A DNA stretch of 64,000 bases from contig NZ_SMRT01000013.1 in the NCBI RefSeq assembly GCF_004354045.1, forward strand, positions 1 through 64,000. The letters are read 5' to 3'. Below are positions 18,212 through 25,949 of this stretch, piece by piece; within the stretch, counting starts at the first letter, position 1, and the number at the start of each line of letters is the position of its first letter. Both the position numbers and the translations under genes were made by a program. The notes under the pieces were generated by a model. It worked only from the letters and a program-made list of their open reading frames with translations, was not told where the DNA came from and made no database searches. Origin of the DNA: Paenibacillus piri (GTDB taxonomy: Bacteria; Bacillota; Bacilli; Paenibacillales; NBRC-103111).

Positions 18212-19027
18212 ATGAAAGAGCAGATCTCAAAATTGTTTGGATTTTCGGAAAAATCATCGACGGATGAAGTGAAAAACATTTCGATCCATGATATCGTCCC
18301 GAGTCCATATCAGCCAAGAACGATTTTTGATGATGAGCGAATTGATGAACTGTGTCAAACCATTAAAACACATGGCGTCATACAGCCGATCGTGGTCCGA
18401 ATCAGGAACAATACGTATGAGTTAATCGCGGGAGAACGCAGATGGAGAGCCGTTAAAAAGCTGGGCTTGGATACGATTCCGGCGATTGTTCGAGATTTTA
18501 ACGATTCTCAAGCCGCATCTATTGCTCTTATAGAAAATTTACAGCGAGAAGGCTTGACCGCGATTGAAGAGGCAATTGCTTATCAGCAACTGATCGATTT
18601 ACATAATTTAACACAAGAAAGTCTGGCACAGCGGCTCGGAAAGAGTCAATCCACGATAGCGAATAAAATTCGACTGCTTCACTTGAGCGAGCCTGTAAAG
18701 CTGGCGCTAATGGAAAGGAAAATAACCGAAAGACACGCACGGGCACTGCTTTCCTTGGATCAGGAAGAGCTGCAGATTAAAGTGTTGGAAGACGTCATAG
18801 CCAAAGAGTTAAACGTAAAGCAGACGGAAGCCAGGATTCAATTTTTGAAGGAAACGGTTAAAAATAAAAAGTCGAAGCGCGTATCTTTCTCTAAAGACGT
18901 TCGGTTGGCGCTAAACACAATCAGGCAGTCAGTCGAATTGGTAACCTCGTCGGGCTTGCAAATCAATACGCATGAACAGGATCACGAAGACCACTATGAA
19001 ATTGTTATTAAGATACCAAAAAGGTAA
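18212..19027 (+). CDS. noc: Nucleoid occlusion protein Noc
   Basis: 271 residues from MKEQISKLFGFSEKSSTDE; the frame is open nine codons earlier (ATG at 18185). I prefer this start because Noc proteins begin with a short amphipathic helix like KEQISKLFGF, which tethers them to the membrane. The ParB-type N-terminal CTPase domain shows SPYQPRTIFDDERIDEL and AGERRWRA. The helix-turn-helix region (LTQESLAQRLGKSQSTIANK) is followed by ITERHARALLSL. Noc prevents division over the nucleoid. It is distinguished from ParB by position and by this helix. No clear Noc-binding site was seen nearby. Confidence 0.93.
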   Translation: MKEQISKLFGFSEKSSTDEVKNISIHDIVPSPYQPRTIFDDERIDELCQTIKTHGVIQPIVVRIRNNTYELIAGERRWRAVKKLGLDTIPAIVRDFNDSQAASIALIENLQREGLTAIEEAIAYQQLIDLHNLTQESLAQRLGKSQSTIANKIRLLHLSEPVKLALMERKITERHARALLSLDQEELQIKVLEDVIAKELNVKQTEARIQFLKETVKNKKSKRVSFSKDVRLALNTIRQSVELVTSSGLQINTHEQDHEDHYEIVIKIPKR

Positions 19028-19078
19028 AAAATATAGTATGATAGACTGTACAACATTATCAAAAATGACTAGATGAAG

Positions 19079-19103
19079 GCTCCGTAACGAGGAGCTTTTC
19101 TTT
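19079..19103 (+). terminator. Weak terminator between noc and parA
   Basis: Stem GCTCC / GGAGC with a 7-nt loop, then TTTTCTTT. Confidence 0.5.
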
Positions 19104-19187
19104 GACCCTTCCCGCGTATAATGGAGCGTGCGAGAGCAGATATAATGGTTTTGGCATTTTATTAGTATTTTATTGAGGTGAAAGCTT

Positions 19188-19946
19188 TTGTCTAAGATTA
19201 TCGCAATAACTAATCAAAAGGGTGGTGTTGGTAAAACAACAACGTCCGTAAACCTGGGAGCCTCTTTGGCTTCGTTAGGCAAGAAGGTTCTTTTGGTTGA
19301 CATTGACCCTCAAGGCAATACGACCAGTGGGATCGGTGTTAATAAGGCGGATGTTGTTTATTGCATTTATGACGTCATTATTAACGATATTCATCCTAAA
19401 GATGCTATGGTCGAGACGGCTATTCCCAATTTGAAAATTATTCCTGCTACCATTCAATTGGCCGGCGCCGAGATTGAGTTGGTCCAGACGATTTCCCGTG
19501 AAGTCCGGCTTAAAAAGTCACTGCAGCTGGTTAAGCATTTGTTTGATTATATTCTTATCGATTGTCCGCCATCGTTAGGGATTCTCACCGTGAATTCATT
19601 AACGGCTGCGGATTCGGTCATTATTCCTATCCAGTGCGAGTATTATGCGTTGGAAGGGTTAAGCCAGCTTTTAAACACGGTTCGCTTGGTGCAAAAGCAT
19701 TTGAATACGACCTTGCAAATCGAAGGCGTCCTGTTGACGATGTTTGATGCGAGAACGAATCTGGGTATGAACGTCATAGAAGAGGTCAAAAAATATTTCC
19801 AGCAAAAAGTTTATCAGACTATTATTCCGCGAAATGTAAGGCTAAGTGAGGCGCCGAGCCATGGTCAATCGATCATAACCTATGATCCGAGATCTAAAGG
19901 GGCTGAAGTATATATGGAGCTCGCGAAGGAAGTGATCGCACTTTGA
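19188..19946 (+). CDS. parA: Chromosome partitioning ATPase ParA (Soj)
   Basis: 252 residues from a TTG start after GAGGTGAAAGC. The deviant Walker A is KGGVGKTTTSVNL near residue 11, the A' motif is LVDIDPQGNTTSG and Walker B is YILIDCPPSLG. It forms ATP-dependent dimers on DNA, drives origin segregation with ParB, and in Bacillus (Soj) also controls DnaA. The stop overlaps the parB start by 4 nt, so the pair is coupled. Confidence 0.97.
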   Translation: MSKIIAITNQKGGVGKTTTSVNLGASLASLGKKVLLVDIDPQGNTTSGIGVNKADVVYCIYDVIINDIHPKDAMVETAIPNLKIIPATIQLAGAEIELVQTISREVRLKKSLQLVKHLFDYILIDCPPSLGILTVNSLTAADSVIIPIQCEYYALEGLSQLLNTVRLVQKHLNTTLQIEGVLLTMFDARTNLGMNVIEEVKKYFQQKVYQTIIPRNVRLSEAPSHGQSIITYDPRSKGAEVYMELAKEVIAL

Positions 19947-20800
19947 GTAAACGATTAGGCAAAGGTTTGGACGCATTATTGCCGGCACTAAGCATCGGCG
20001 ATGACGATAAGATTGTAGAAATTCCACTATCTCAACTGAGACCGAATCCGTACCAGCCAAGACGGACGTTTCATGACGAATCGATTAATGAATTGGCTGC
20101 CTCAATTAAGGAACACGGAATCATTCAACCGATTATTGTAAGAAGCGTATTAAAAGGTTATGAAATCATTGCCGGAGAGCGCCGGTTTAGAGCCTCTCAG
20201 GTGTGCGGACTGGCAACGATTACCGCCGTCGTCAAGAAGTTCAGCGACCAGCAGGTTATGGAAATTGCCTTGATTGAGAATTTGCAGCGGGAAGATTTGA
20301 ATGCTCTGGAAATTGCAATTGCTTACCAGGCGTTGATCGATCAGTTTTCGTTGACGCAAGAAGAATTGTCTTTGAAGGTCGGCAAGAGCAGATCGCATAT
20401 TGCGAACTTTTTGAGATTGCTTCAGCTTCCCGAGGATGTAAAGCAATATGTTTCACGTGGAACATTATCGATGGGACATGCCAAGGCGATTATCGGCTTG
20501 AAGGATACGAAAACGATTAAATCGTTGGCTGAGCAAGCGATAAAAGAGCAATGGAGCGTTCGCGAGCTGGAGGAGGAAGTGAAGCGGCTGGAAGAAAAGG
20601 TGGACTCCAAGAAAGCCGTATCGACAAAGACAAAGCGAAAAGACCCGTACATTAATGAACTGGAAGAAAGCTTGAGGGAAATGTATCGGACAACCGTTAA
20701 AATCAAGCATAACAATAATAAAGGGAAAATTGAACTGCTTTATTACTCCAAGGATGATTTGGATCGATTGCTCGAGCTTCTCCAAGGAAAAATATCTTAA
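19943..20800 (+). CDS. parB: Chromosome partitioning protein ParB (Spo0J)
   Basis: 285 residues from a TTG start overlapping the parA stop. N-terminal CTPase motifs are NPYQPRRTFHDESINELA and GERRFRA. The parS-binding helix-turn-helix is LTQEELSLKVGKSRSHIANF. The C-terminus is a Lys-rich linker and dimerisation domain. It loads on parS, slides as a CTP-dependent clamp, recruits SMC and stimulates ParA. A parS site is embedded in its own coding sequence. Confidence 0.97.
   Translation: MSKRLGKGLDALLPALSIGDDDKIVEIPLSQLRPNPYQPRRTFHDESINELAASIKEHGIIQPIIVRSVLKGYEIIAGERRFRASQVCGLATITAVVKKFSDQQVMEIALIENLQREDLNALEIAIAYQALIDQFSLTQEELSLKVGKSRSHIANFLRLLQLPEDVKQYVSRGTLSMGHAKAIIGLKDTKTIKSLAEQAIKEQWSVRELEEEVKRLEEKVDSKKAVSTKTKRKDPYINELEESLREMYRTTVKIKHNNNKGKIELLYYSKDDLDRLLELLQGKIS
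20449..20464. promoter_or_regulatory. parS centromere site 2, inside parB
   Basis: TGTTTCACGTGGAACA, identical to the site at 17868. It is read in frame as part of YVSRGT of ParB. An intragenic parS in parB/spo0J is known from Bacillus subtilis. Confidence 0.95.
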
Positions 20801-20837
20801 AAGTAAGCTGCTAGAGTGGTGGAATGGACTAAACGAT

Positions 20838-20892
20838 GTAGCATACCTTATTAATGCCTTGTTGGACGGGCAGACTAGGTATGCTACTTTTT
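20838..20892 (+). terminator. Terminator after parB
   Basis: Perfect 11-bp arms GTAGCATACCT / AGGTATGCTAC separated by 28 nt and followed by TTTTT. The loop is long but the arms are exact. Confidence 0.65.
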
Positions 20893-20914
20893 GTGAAAGA
20901 GGAGGATGGATAAG

Positions 20915-22069
20915 ATGAATATAGCCTACTTGGATCACGCTGCATCGTCTTGGCCGAAACCGCCCGAAGTGCTTCAGGCCATGCAGGAAAATCTGCTCTT
21001 GAACGGATCGAATCCGGGACGGGGGAGTCACCAAATGGCCGTTCAGGCCAGCCGCGTTCTGTTTGAGACCCGAAAAAGCTTGGCCAAATTATTTAAAGTA
21101 AAAAATCCGAACGACATTTCGTTCGCGCTGAATACAACGATGGCTTTGAACCAAGCAATTTTCGGATTTGTGAAGGAAGGGGACCACGTTGTTTGTACGG
21201 CTGTGGAGCATAATTCCGTTCGCAGGCCGTTGGAGCTGCTGAAAAGAACAAAAGGGGTTGCCGTTACCTATGTGAAGACGAATGCCAAAGGCGAGTTAAC
21301 GGTCAACGATGTAAGAGATGCGCTTACGGAAAAAACAAGTCTGGTGGTATGCAGCCATGGTTCCAATATGCTGGGGAGCATATTGCCTGTGGAGCAGCTG
21401 GGCGAATTGTGCAAATCCAATGGAGTAAAGCTGTTGGTGGATGCAGCTCAAACAGCCGGGACGCTGGAGCTGGATGTTGCCCGTATGGGGATCGATATGC
21501 TTGCTTTTCCAGGGCATAAAAGCTTGCTTGGACCCCAAGGTACGGGAGGGCTATATATAGCGCCGGAGCTTGATTTGGTGCCTTTGCTGCATGGAGGGAC
21601 GGGGAGTCAGTCGGAAGCCATCGAGCAGCCTGCGGTTCGGCCGGATCGTTACGAGTCAGGCACGCAAAATACGGTTGGTATTGCCGGGCTGAATGAAGGC
21701 GTGAAATTTGTACTGAAGGAAACCGTCGAGCGAATTCATGCAAAAGAATGGAAGCAAACGCAGACGCTGATTGAAGCGTTGATGGGAATTCAAGGTATAT
21801 CTGTACTGGGACCGGATTTGGGGCAAAATAGAACCGGCATCGTCTCATTTACAATGAATCAGACCGATTCGTCGGAAATTTCATTTATATTGGATCAATC
21901 TTTTCAAATCGCGGTCAGGGCCGGATATCACTGCTCGCCGCTCGCGCATGAAAGCGCAGGTACGCTGGAAAAGGGAGCGGTTCGGGCTAGCGTCGGGTAT
22001 TTTACGACGGATGAAGAAATTGAACGCTTAATTAGCGCAGTCAAAGAAATTGCTCAGTATATGAAATGA
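20915..22069 (+). CDS. Cysteine desulfurase family aminotransferase
   Basis: 384 residues from MNIAYLDHAASSWPKPPEVL; ATG at 20906 is only a base past the AGAGGAGG ribosome site, so the ATG at 20915 is used. A class V, PLP-dependent fold: VVCSHGSNMLGSILP, DAAQTAGTLELD, and the PLP lysine in AFPGHKSLLGPQGTG. The active-site cysteine is in the C-terminal AGYHCSPLAH. It probably takes sulfur from cysteine; the acceptor is unknown. It is of the short subfamily found next to parB and yyaC in Firmicutes rather than classical IscS or SufS. Confidence 0.88.
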   Translation: MNIAYLDHAASSWPKPPEVLQAMQENLLLNGSNPGRGSHQMAVQASRVLFETRKSLAKLFKVKNPNDISFALNTTMALNQAIFGFVKEGDHVVCTAVEHNSVRRPLELLKRTKGVAVTYVKTNAKGELTVNDVRDALTEKTSLVVCSHGSNMLGSILPVEQLGELCKSNGVKLLVDAAQTAGTLELDVARMGIDMLAFPGHKSLLGPQGTGGLYIAPELDLVPLLHGGTGSQSEAIEQPAVRPDRYESGTQNTVGIAGLNEGVKFVLKETVERIHAKEWKQTQTLIEALMGIQGISVLGPDLGQNRTGIVSFTMNQTDSSEISFILDQSFQIAVRAGYHCSPLAHESAGTLEKGAVRASVGYFTTDEEIERLISAVKEIAQYMK

Positions 22070-22114
22070 CAAGTCAATCGGATACATAAAATAGAAAAAC
22101 AGGGGGAGACGGTT

Positions 22115-22609
22115 GTGGGAGAGTTGCTGGACCTGTTGGACATCCGGGTGCTTCTTATCGTTTTAATAGCGGTGATGGTTTTGTTTTTTATTGTAATGAT
22201 GGTTTTATGGGGGAAGTTGAACAGACTTAGAAAGACGTATTTGAAAATGATGAACGGCGATGGCGCGTTAAAGGTAGAGGATGTGCTGATCGATCTGCAG
22301 GAAAAAGTGGCGGCCGCCCAGGGCAGCTCGGACGAAGTGATGCGCCAAATCGAAGCAGTCTTGAAGCAAATGAGAAAAATGAAGTCCAATCTAAGCGTAT
22401 ACCGCTACAATGCTTTCGCAGAGAGCGGTAGCGACCTGAGCTTTTCCATTGTAATTGCCGACGACGAGATGGATGGCGTTGTGCTGTCCGGAATTCATAA
22501 TCGCGATGAGACTTACGTCTATGCGAAGCCTTTGACGCAAGGACAGTCTTCGTACTCATTATCGCCGGAGGAGAAGGAAGCTATCCATCGATGCGAGCAT
22601 AAGAAGTAG
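22115..22609 (+). CDS. DUF4446 family membrane-anchored protein
   Basis: 164 residues from GTG, preceded by AGGGGGAGACGG. One N-terminal membrane helix (about residues 9-33, LLIVLIAVMVLFFIVMMVL) is followed by a predicted coiled coil (LIDLQEKVAAAQGSSDEVMRQ to about residue 90) and a small C-terminal domain with YNAFAESGSDLSFSIVIADD and NRDETYVYAKPL. Function is unknown. Its last 29 nt overlap the convergent yyaC gene. Confidence 0.85.
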   Translation: MGELLDLLDIRVLLIVLIAVMVLFFIVMMVLWGKLNRLRKTYLKMMNGDGALKVEDVLIDLQEKVAAAQGSSDEVMRQIEAVLKQMRKMKSNLSVYRYNAFAESGSDLSFSIVIADDEMDGVVLSGIHNRDETYVYAKPLTQGQSSYSLSPEEKEAIHRCEHKK

Positions 22610-23198
22610 CGGCGGCGAATCGTTTAATATGGCTTAGCGCCACATAAAACGATTTGGCGATAACTTCGGACATGCTCATGACCAGGCTTAAACGGGTGTT
22701 TTGCAGCACGAAGTATTCCATGAATCCGCCGACGTTGACGATTCCGGTAATATGCATATTGCCTACCGGGGGCAGCTCTTTATTTACGCCGGCTCCCGGT
22801 TTCACCGGTCCATTGCCGACTTGAATGCAGCCTACGCTGGTCAATTGCCCCAAGCAGGCATCAATTGCAATGATATAAGGGTTGTTGTAATGGGAATGGA
22901 TGGCATCCAGCGTCTCTTTTAAATTCATGGCATGAACCGGTTGGTCCAGCGTGCCGTACAGGTGGATGCCGTCGATGCTGTATTTTTTCAACTGAGTGCC
23001 GACGAGAGGGCCCAGGGAGTCGCCCGTTGAACGGTCGGTCCCTACACAGATGATGATAACAGGCTGCTGTGGCGGGATTTGTCCCAAAATCGAGAACAGC
23101 TTGTCGGATAAAACCTCGATAATATTCGTTTCGGTATGAAGAATTTTCAAATTTTCGATTTCTTTTGGCGCCGCGTCTCTATGAAACGAAATTTTCAT
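22581..23198 (-). CDS. yyaC: Spore protein YyaC (GPR-like peptidase fold)
   Basis: 205 residues. The core IICVGTDRSTGDSLGPLVGT, ALDACLG-like IIAIDACLGQLTSVG and PGAGVNKELPPVGNMHITG blocks are those of the YyaC family, related to the germination protease GPR. In Bacillus it is a sporulation gene. This supports a spore-forming host. It runs against its neighbours and overlaps the 3' end of the DUF4446 gene by 29 nt, so antisense interference is possible. Confidence 0.92.
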   Translation of the reverse strand: MKISFHRDAAPKEIENLKILHTETNIIEVLSDKLFSILGQIPPQQPVIIICVGTDRSTGDSLGPLVGTQLKKYSIDGIHLYGTLDQPVHAMNLKETLDAIHSHYNNPYIIAIDACLGQLTSVGCIQVGNGPVKPGAGVNKELPPVGNMHITGIVNVGGFMEYFVLQNTRLSLVMSMSEVIAKSFYVALSHIKRFAAATSYARIDG

Positions 23199-23238
23199 AT
23201 AATAGCCCCCTATGGCAGGAGTATAAAAACATTTTTAC

Positions 23239-23268
23239 TAGTATACGGAAGACCGGCACAATTTATAC
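23239..23268 (-). promoter_or_regulatory. Possible forespore-type promoter of yyaC
   Basis: On the minus strand GTATA, 18 nt, TATACTA. This resembles sigma-F/sigma-G promoters (-10 CATACTA) and lies about 40 nt upstream of the yyaC start. The match is suggestive, not proof. Confidence 0.35.
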
Positions 23269-23304
23269 GTAGAAATGCAAAAAATAGAAGAGGGGGAGAG
23301 AGTC

Positions 23305-23547
23305 GTGCTGCTTATGGCTTTTGATTCCACACAGCAGGCATTGAGGGCGGAAATGCTGTTGGAATACGCGGAGATTGAAAATGATATGTGTCCTACACCG
23401 AAACAAATTACAGCCGGCTGCGCGCTTTCGCTTGAATTTCCGCAGGAGGAGTATGAACGCGTAAAGCAAATTATTGCGGAGGAACGGGTCGAGATCCGCG
23501 GTATTTTCTTCAAAAAAGGCGATCAATATGTTAACATGGAGGCATAA
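23305..23547 (+). CDS. DUF3343 domain protein
   Basis: About 80 residues. The reading frame opens at ATG 23275, but GGGGGAGAG stands 7 nt before the GTG at 23305 (VLLMAFDSTQQALRAEMLL), so the later start is preferred. The fold is a short ferredoxin-like domain with PTPKQITAGCALSLEF, the conserved cysteine-containing motif of the DUF3343 (putative Se/S carrier-like) family. It overlaps no neighbour and is 26 nt upstream of the mscS-type gene. Confidence 0.8.
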   Translation: MLLMAFDSTQQALRAEMLLEYAEIENDMCPTPKQITAGCALSLEFPQEEYERVKQIIAEERVEIRGIFFKKGDQYVNMEA

Positions 23548-23573
23548 GCTTACTTATTATGGAGGTTAAAAGT

Positions 23574-24419
23574 TTGGTGGCAAGCTGGGATGAGATGCGT
23601 AATAAGTTCATCGATTATATATCGGATCCTGTGGTATGGACGGGACTTCTCATTGGTTTGATCAAAATATTGTTCATTTATATTGCCGGTAAAGTCGTTA
23701 TGAAGGTCGCCAATAAAGCATTGGAGCATATGCTCAGCGCGAAACTTAAAAGCCCGGTAAAGTTCGATGCGAGAAGGACACAGACAATCGGCAGGCTGTT
23801 AGGCAATATTACGACCTATGTAGTCAATTTCATCGTCATTCTTATGATTCTTAACCAGTTTGGAATCCGCCTGGAGCCCTTATTGGCAGGAGCCGGCGTC
23901 GTCGGACTGGCTATCGGATTCGGGGCGCAAAGCTTGGTCAAAGACGTGATCACCGGTTTTTTCATAATATTCGAGGATCAATTCGCGGTCGGCGATATTG
24001 TGCAAATCGGCGCTTATAAAGGAACTGTAGAGGAAATCGGCTTAAGGGTGACTAAAATCACGAGCTGGACCGGAGAGGTTCATTTTATTCCTAACGGTAC
24101 AATCACGCAGGTAACGAACTTTTCGCTGCATAATTCTATTGCGGTTGTGGACATTGCCATCGCTTATGCATCGGATATGGATAAAGCACTCGAGGTGCTC
24201 AAACAAACGGTATTGAAAAATTATGAAAGCAATGTCAATATGGTATCAGAGCCCCAAGTGCTTGGAATCCAGACGCTTACCGCTTCGGAGATTACGCTCC
24301 GGACGACGGTCGAGTGCAAGCCGAACATGCAGGCTTTGGTCGCCAGAGAGCTTTATGCGGAATTAAAAAAAGCTTTTGATGCGGCGAGCATTGCGAATAT
24401 AGCCGGCAAATCCGTCTAA
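23574..24419 (+). CDS. MscS-type mechanosensitive channel
   Basis: 281 residues from TTG, 8 nt after GGAGG; an ATG at 23559 overlaps that ribosome site. Three membrane segments (about residues 20-45, 75-100 and 105-125) are visible, the last being the pore helix LLAGAGVVGLAIGFGAQSLVKDVITGFF. It is followed by the MscS beta domain (EDQFAVGDIVQIGAYKGTVEEIGLRVT, IPNGTITQVTNFS). It acts as an emergency valve during hypo-osmotic shock. Confidence 0.93.
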   Translation: MVASWDEMRNKFIDYISDPVVWTGLLIGLIKILFIYIAGKVVMKVANKALEHMLSAKLKSPVKFDARRTQTIGRLLGNITTYVVNFIVILMILNQFGIRLEPLLAGAGVVGLAIGFGAQSLVKDVITGFFIIFEDQFAVGDIVQIGAYKGTVEEIGLRVTKITSWTGEVHFIPNGTITQVTNFSLHNSIAVVDIAIAYASDMDKALEVLKQTVLKNYESNVNMVSEPQVLGIQTLTASEITLRTTVECKPNMQALVARELYAELKKAFDAASIANIAGKSV

Positions 24420-24454
24420 GCATCCATGGCAATGAAAAAGGTGGAGAGGGAGAA

Positions 24455-24673
24455 ATGGAACGAAAACAGTATCAATTGGGCGATATTGTACAGATGAAGA
24501 AGCCCCATCCTTGCGGGAGCAATGAGATGGAAATTATCCGCCTTGGCATGGACATTCGCATTAAATGCGTCGGCTGCAAGCATAGCGTATTGGTACCGAG
24601 AGCGAAGTTTGAAAGCAAGCTGAAAAAGGTGCTGCGGTCCAATTCAAGCGCGCCGGAACAGGGCGAACAATAG
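24455..24673 (+). CDS. DUF951 family protein (YyzM-like)
   Basis: 72 residues. KKPHPCGSNEMEIIRLGMD and IKCVGCKHSVLVPRAKFE give three cysteines and a beta-barrel-like pattern typical of the DUF951 family. Function is unknown; it may bind a metal or nucleic acid. It follows the mscS-type gene by 35 nt, preceded by GTGGAGAGGG. Confidence 0.9.
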   Translation: MERKQYQLGDIVQMKKPHPCGSNEMEIIRLGMDIRIKCVGCKHSVLVPRAKFESKLKKVLRSNSSAPEQGEQ

Positions 24674-24686
24674 CTTTAAAAAAAGG

Positions 24687-24716
24687 TTGCAATCCTACGT
24701 GGACCTGTGCTATATT
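24687..24716 (+). promoter_or_regulatory. Promoter of tRNA-Ser
   Basis: TTGCAA, 18 nt, TATATT, with the same hexamers and spacing as the 16S operon promoter at 376-405. It is 22 nt upstream of the mature tRNA end. Confidence 0.6.
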
Positions 24717-24738
24717 AGTTCTTGTCCCTTTTTAGTGC

Positions 24739-24829
24739 GGAAAGGTACCCAAGAGGCCCAAGGGGGCTGACTCGAAATCAGCTAGGCGTGTCACAGCGTG
24801 CGTGGGTTCGAATCCCACCCTTTCCGCCA
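24739..24829 (+). tRNA. tRNA-Ser (anticodon CGA)
   Basis: Acceptor arms GGAAAGG / CCTTTCC, discriminator G and an encoded CCA. The anticodon arm is GCTGA-CTCGAAA-TCAGC, giving anticodon CGA. A long variable arm (TAGGCGTGTCACAGCGTGC) is typical of class II serine tRNA, and the T arm is GTGGG-TTCGAAT-CCCAC. Total 91 nt. Confidence 0.95.
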
Positions 24830-24923
24830 TCCATAGCAAATAACCCAACGACCCGGAAGCGGGTCGTTTTTTAATGCGATGGGCGAGTCTGGACGGTGGG
24901 AGAGAACCGGAGGTTCGTCGGAG
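24812..24923 (+). repeat. Direct repeat unit A: tRNA-Ser 3' end plus terminator
   Basis: 112 bp starting in the T arm of tRNA-Ser and running through CCA and the terminator to ...GGTTCGTCGGAG. It is repeated 159 bp downstream with a single mismatch. Confidence 0.9.
24848..24872 (+). terminator. tRNA-Ser terminator
   Basis: 8-bp stem ACGACCCG / CGGGTCGT with GAAG loop and TTTTTT. An identical copy at 25007-25031 lies inside the second repeat unit. Confidence 0.9.
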
Positions 24924-24970
24924 CATGGACATCGGGAGCAAAGGCTGCGCAGTCGGCCCAGCAGGGCCGC

Positions 24971-25082
24971 ATCCCACCCTTTCCGCCATCCATAGCAAAT
25001 AACCCAACGACCCGGAAGCGGGTCGTTTTTTAATGCGATGGGCGAGTCTGGACGGTGGGAGAGAACCTGAGGTTCGTCGGAG
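24971..25082 (+). repeat. Direct repeat unit B: orphan tRNA-Ser 3' end plus terminator
   Basis: Second copy of unit A. It carries only the last 18 bases of the tRNA with CCA, and no 5' part, so it cannot make a tRNA. The 47-bp spacer between the units contains a GGCCC-AGCA-GGGCC hairpin. Confidence 0.9.
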
Positions 25083-25155
25083 TTTATATTTATAACTTGA
25101 AGCGCCTCCTTTCAAGAGCGTAGAGGAGGCGCTGGACGGGAGCTGCGTCATTGGC

Positions 25156-25407
25156 TTAGTAGGACCTGGATCTTCGGCGTACCGTGAAACGGTCGATAAC
25201 ATAGCCGATAAGAGCCCAGGACAATATGGTAAGGGTATACAGCAGCGCGGCGTTGACATTCGTATAGCTGACGAAGGGAAAGAACCAGGCCGGGACGCTC
25301 AACCCGTAAAAAATAAGGTAGATCGGTTCGGAGTCATGTCCGATATAATGCATGAGGCATAAAGCGGCGCCAATCGCCGTGCAAAACAGGGTGGAAGTAT
25401 AACGCAT
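25156..25407 (-). CDS. Small hypothetical membrane protein
   Basis: 83 residues from MRYTSTLFCTAIGAALCLMH, with AAGGAG 8 nt upstream of the ATG; the frame is open 14 codons further. Three hydrophobic stretches are visible (about residues 6-20, 29-48 and 52-72), and the tail is Arg-rich (DRFTVRRRSRSY). I do not recognise a family. It lies opposite to most genes of this arm, in a region that also holds the tRNA duplication. Confidence 0.65.
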   Translation of the reverse strand: MRYTSTLFCTAIGAALCLMHYIGHDSEPIYLIFYGLSVPAWFFPFVSYTNVNAALLYTLTILSWALIGYVIDRFTVRRRSRSY

Positions 25408-25490
25408 CGTATTCTTCTCCTTTTTTAATGATAGAGGACTCCCTCTCAAAACCTTAATGAGACAGACTGAGGCTCAAGAGGGAGATTCGC

Positions 25491-25670
25491 CTAATATTTA
25501 CGTTTCCATTTACGGTTATGGTTGGATGTATCCGGGAAGGTCTCGCCCTTTTTTAACGAAATGATTTTAGGATTGTTAATGCCCATATGAAAGGCATTCT
25601 CCCCAGCCTCCATGTACTCGCCATCATTCGGAGCTTTGTCGCCCGGTCTAAATTGACTCCATTCGCCCAT
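25491..25670 (-). CDS. YjzC-like small protein
   Basis: 59 residues from MGEWSQFRPGDKAPNDGEYM. The FRPGDKAPN opening and the DTSNHNRKWKRK ending match the YjzC family of small Bacillales proteins of unknown function. The start follows TAGGAGGTGATTTATACC. It is transcribed towards the origin, upstream of the small membrane protein. Confidence 0.8.
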   Translation of the reverse strand: MGEWSQFRPGDKAPNDGEYMEAGENAFHMGINNPKIISLKKGETFPDTSNHNRKWKRKY

Positions 25671-25776
25671 GGTATAAATCACCTCCTAATATGAAGCGTA
25701 ATGTTAGTTTTCCCCAAGCGGTGGTTTGCATGAGTCCGAAACTTTGCCAATGATTTGAAGCGAACTACTAAAAAAA

Positions 25777-25930
25777 CTAGGAGGCTGTCGATGAACTGCG
25801 GAAACCGGCAAATGATATGACTCGAAGCTCAAACATGCCTTGATTTGATCAGGTTTTTCGCAGTCAAGCCAATAAAAAGCTCGCCTTGAACATACTTCAG
25901 GCTATTAACCCTATTCATCGACAGCTTTCC
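25777..25930. repeat. Imperfect inverted-repeat element upstream of rpsF
   Basis: Perfect 12-bp arms GCTGTCGATGAA (25784-25795) and TTCATCGACAGC (25914-25925), extended outward by AGGA/TCCT. Further inside, ACTGCGGAAACC near 25795 partly mirrors GGTTTTTCGCAGT near 25855. This may be a MITE-like remnant. The left arm also creates a strong ribosome site and a nine-codon frame (ATG at 25791) whose expression is doubtful. The rest of the 25683-25949 gap shows nothing else. Confidence 0.5.
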
Positions 25931-25949
25931 TGGTCCCTGCACAAAAAAC

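Noticed and set aside
24732..25259. A 175-codon minus-strand frame covering tRNA-Ser and both repeat units, with text such as ERVGFEPTHAVTRLADFESA
   Set aside because: This is the well-known false protein produced by translating the antisense of a serine tRNA; the internal repeat comes from the DNA duplication.
25791..25820. Nine-codon leader peptide (MNCGNRQMI) behind a strong ribosome site
   Set aside because: The ribosome-site-like sequence is part of an inverted-repeat arm and lies upstream of the rpsF promoter, so expression and function are doubtful.
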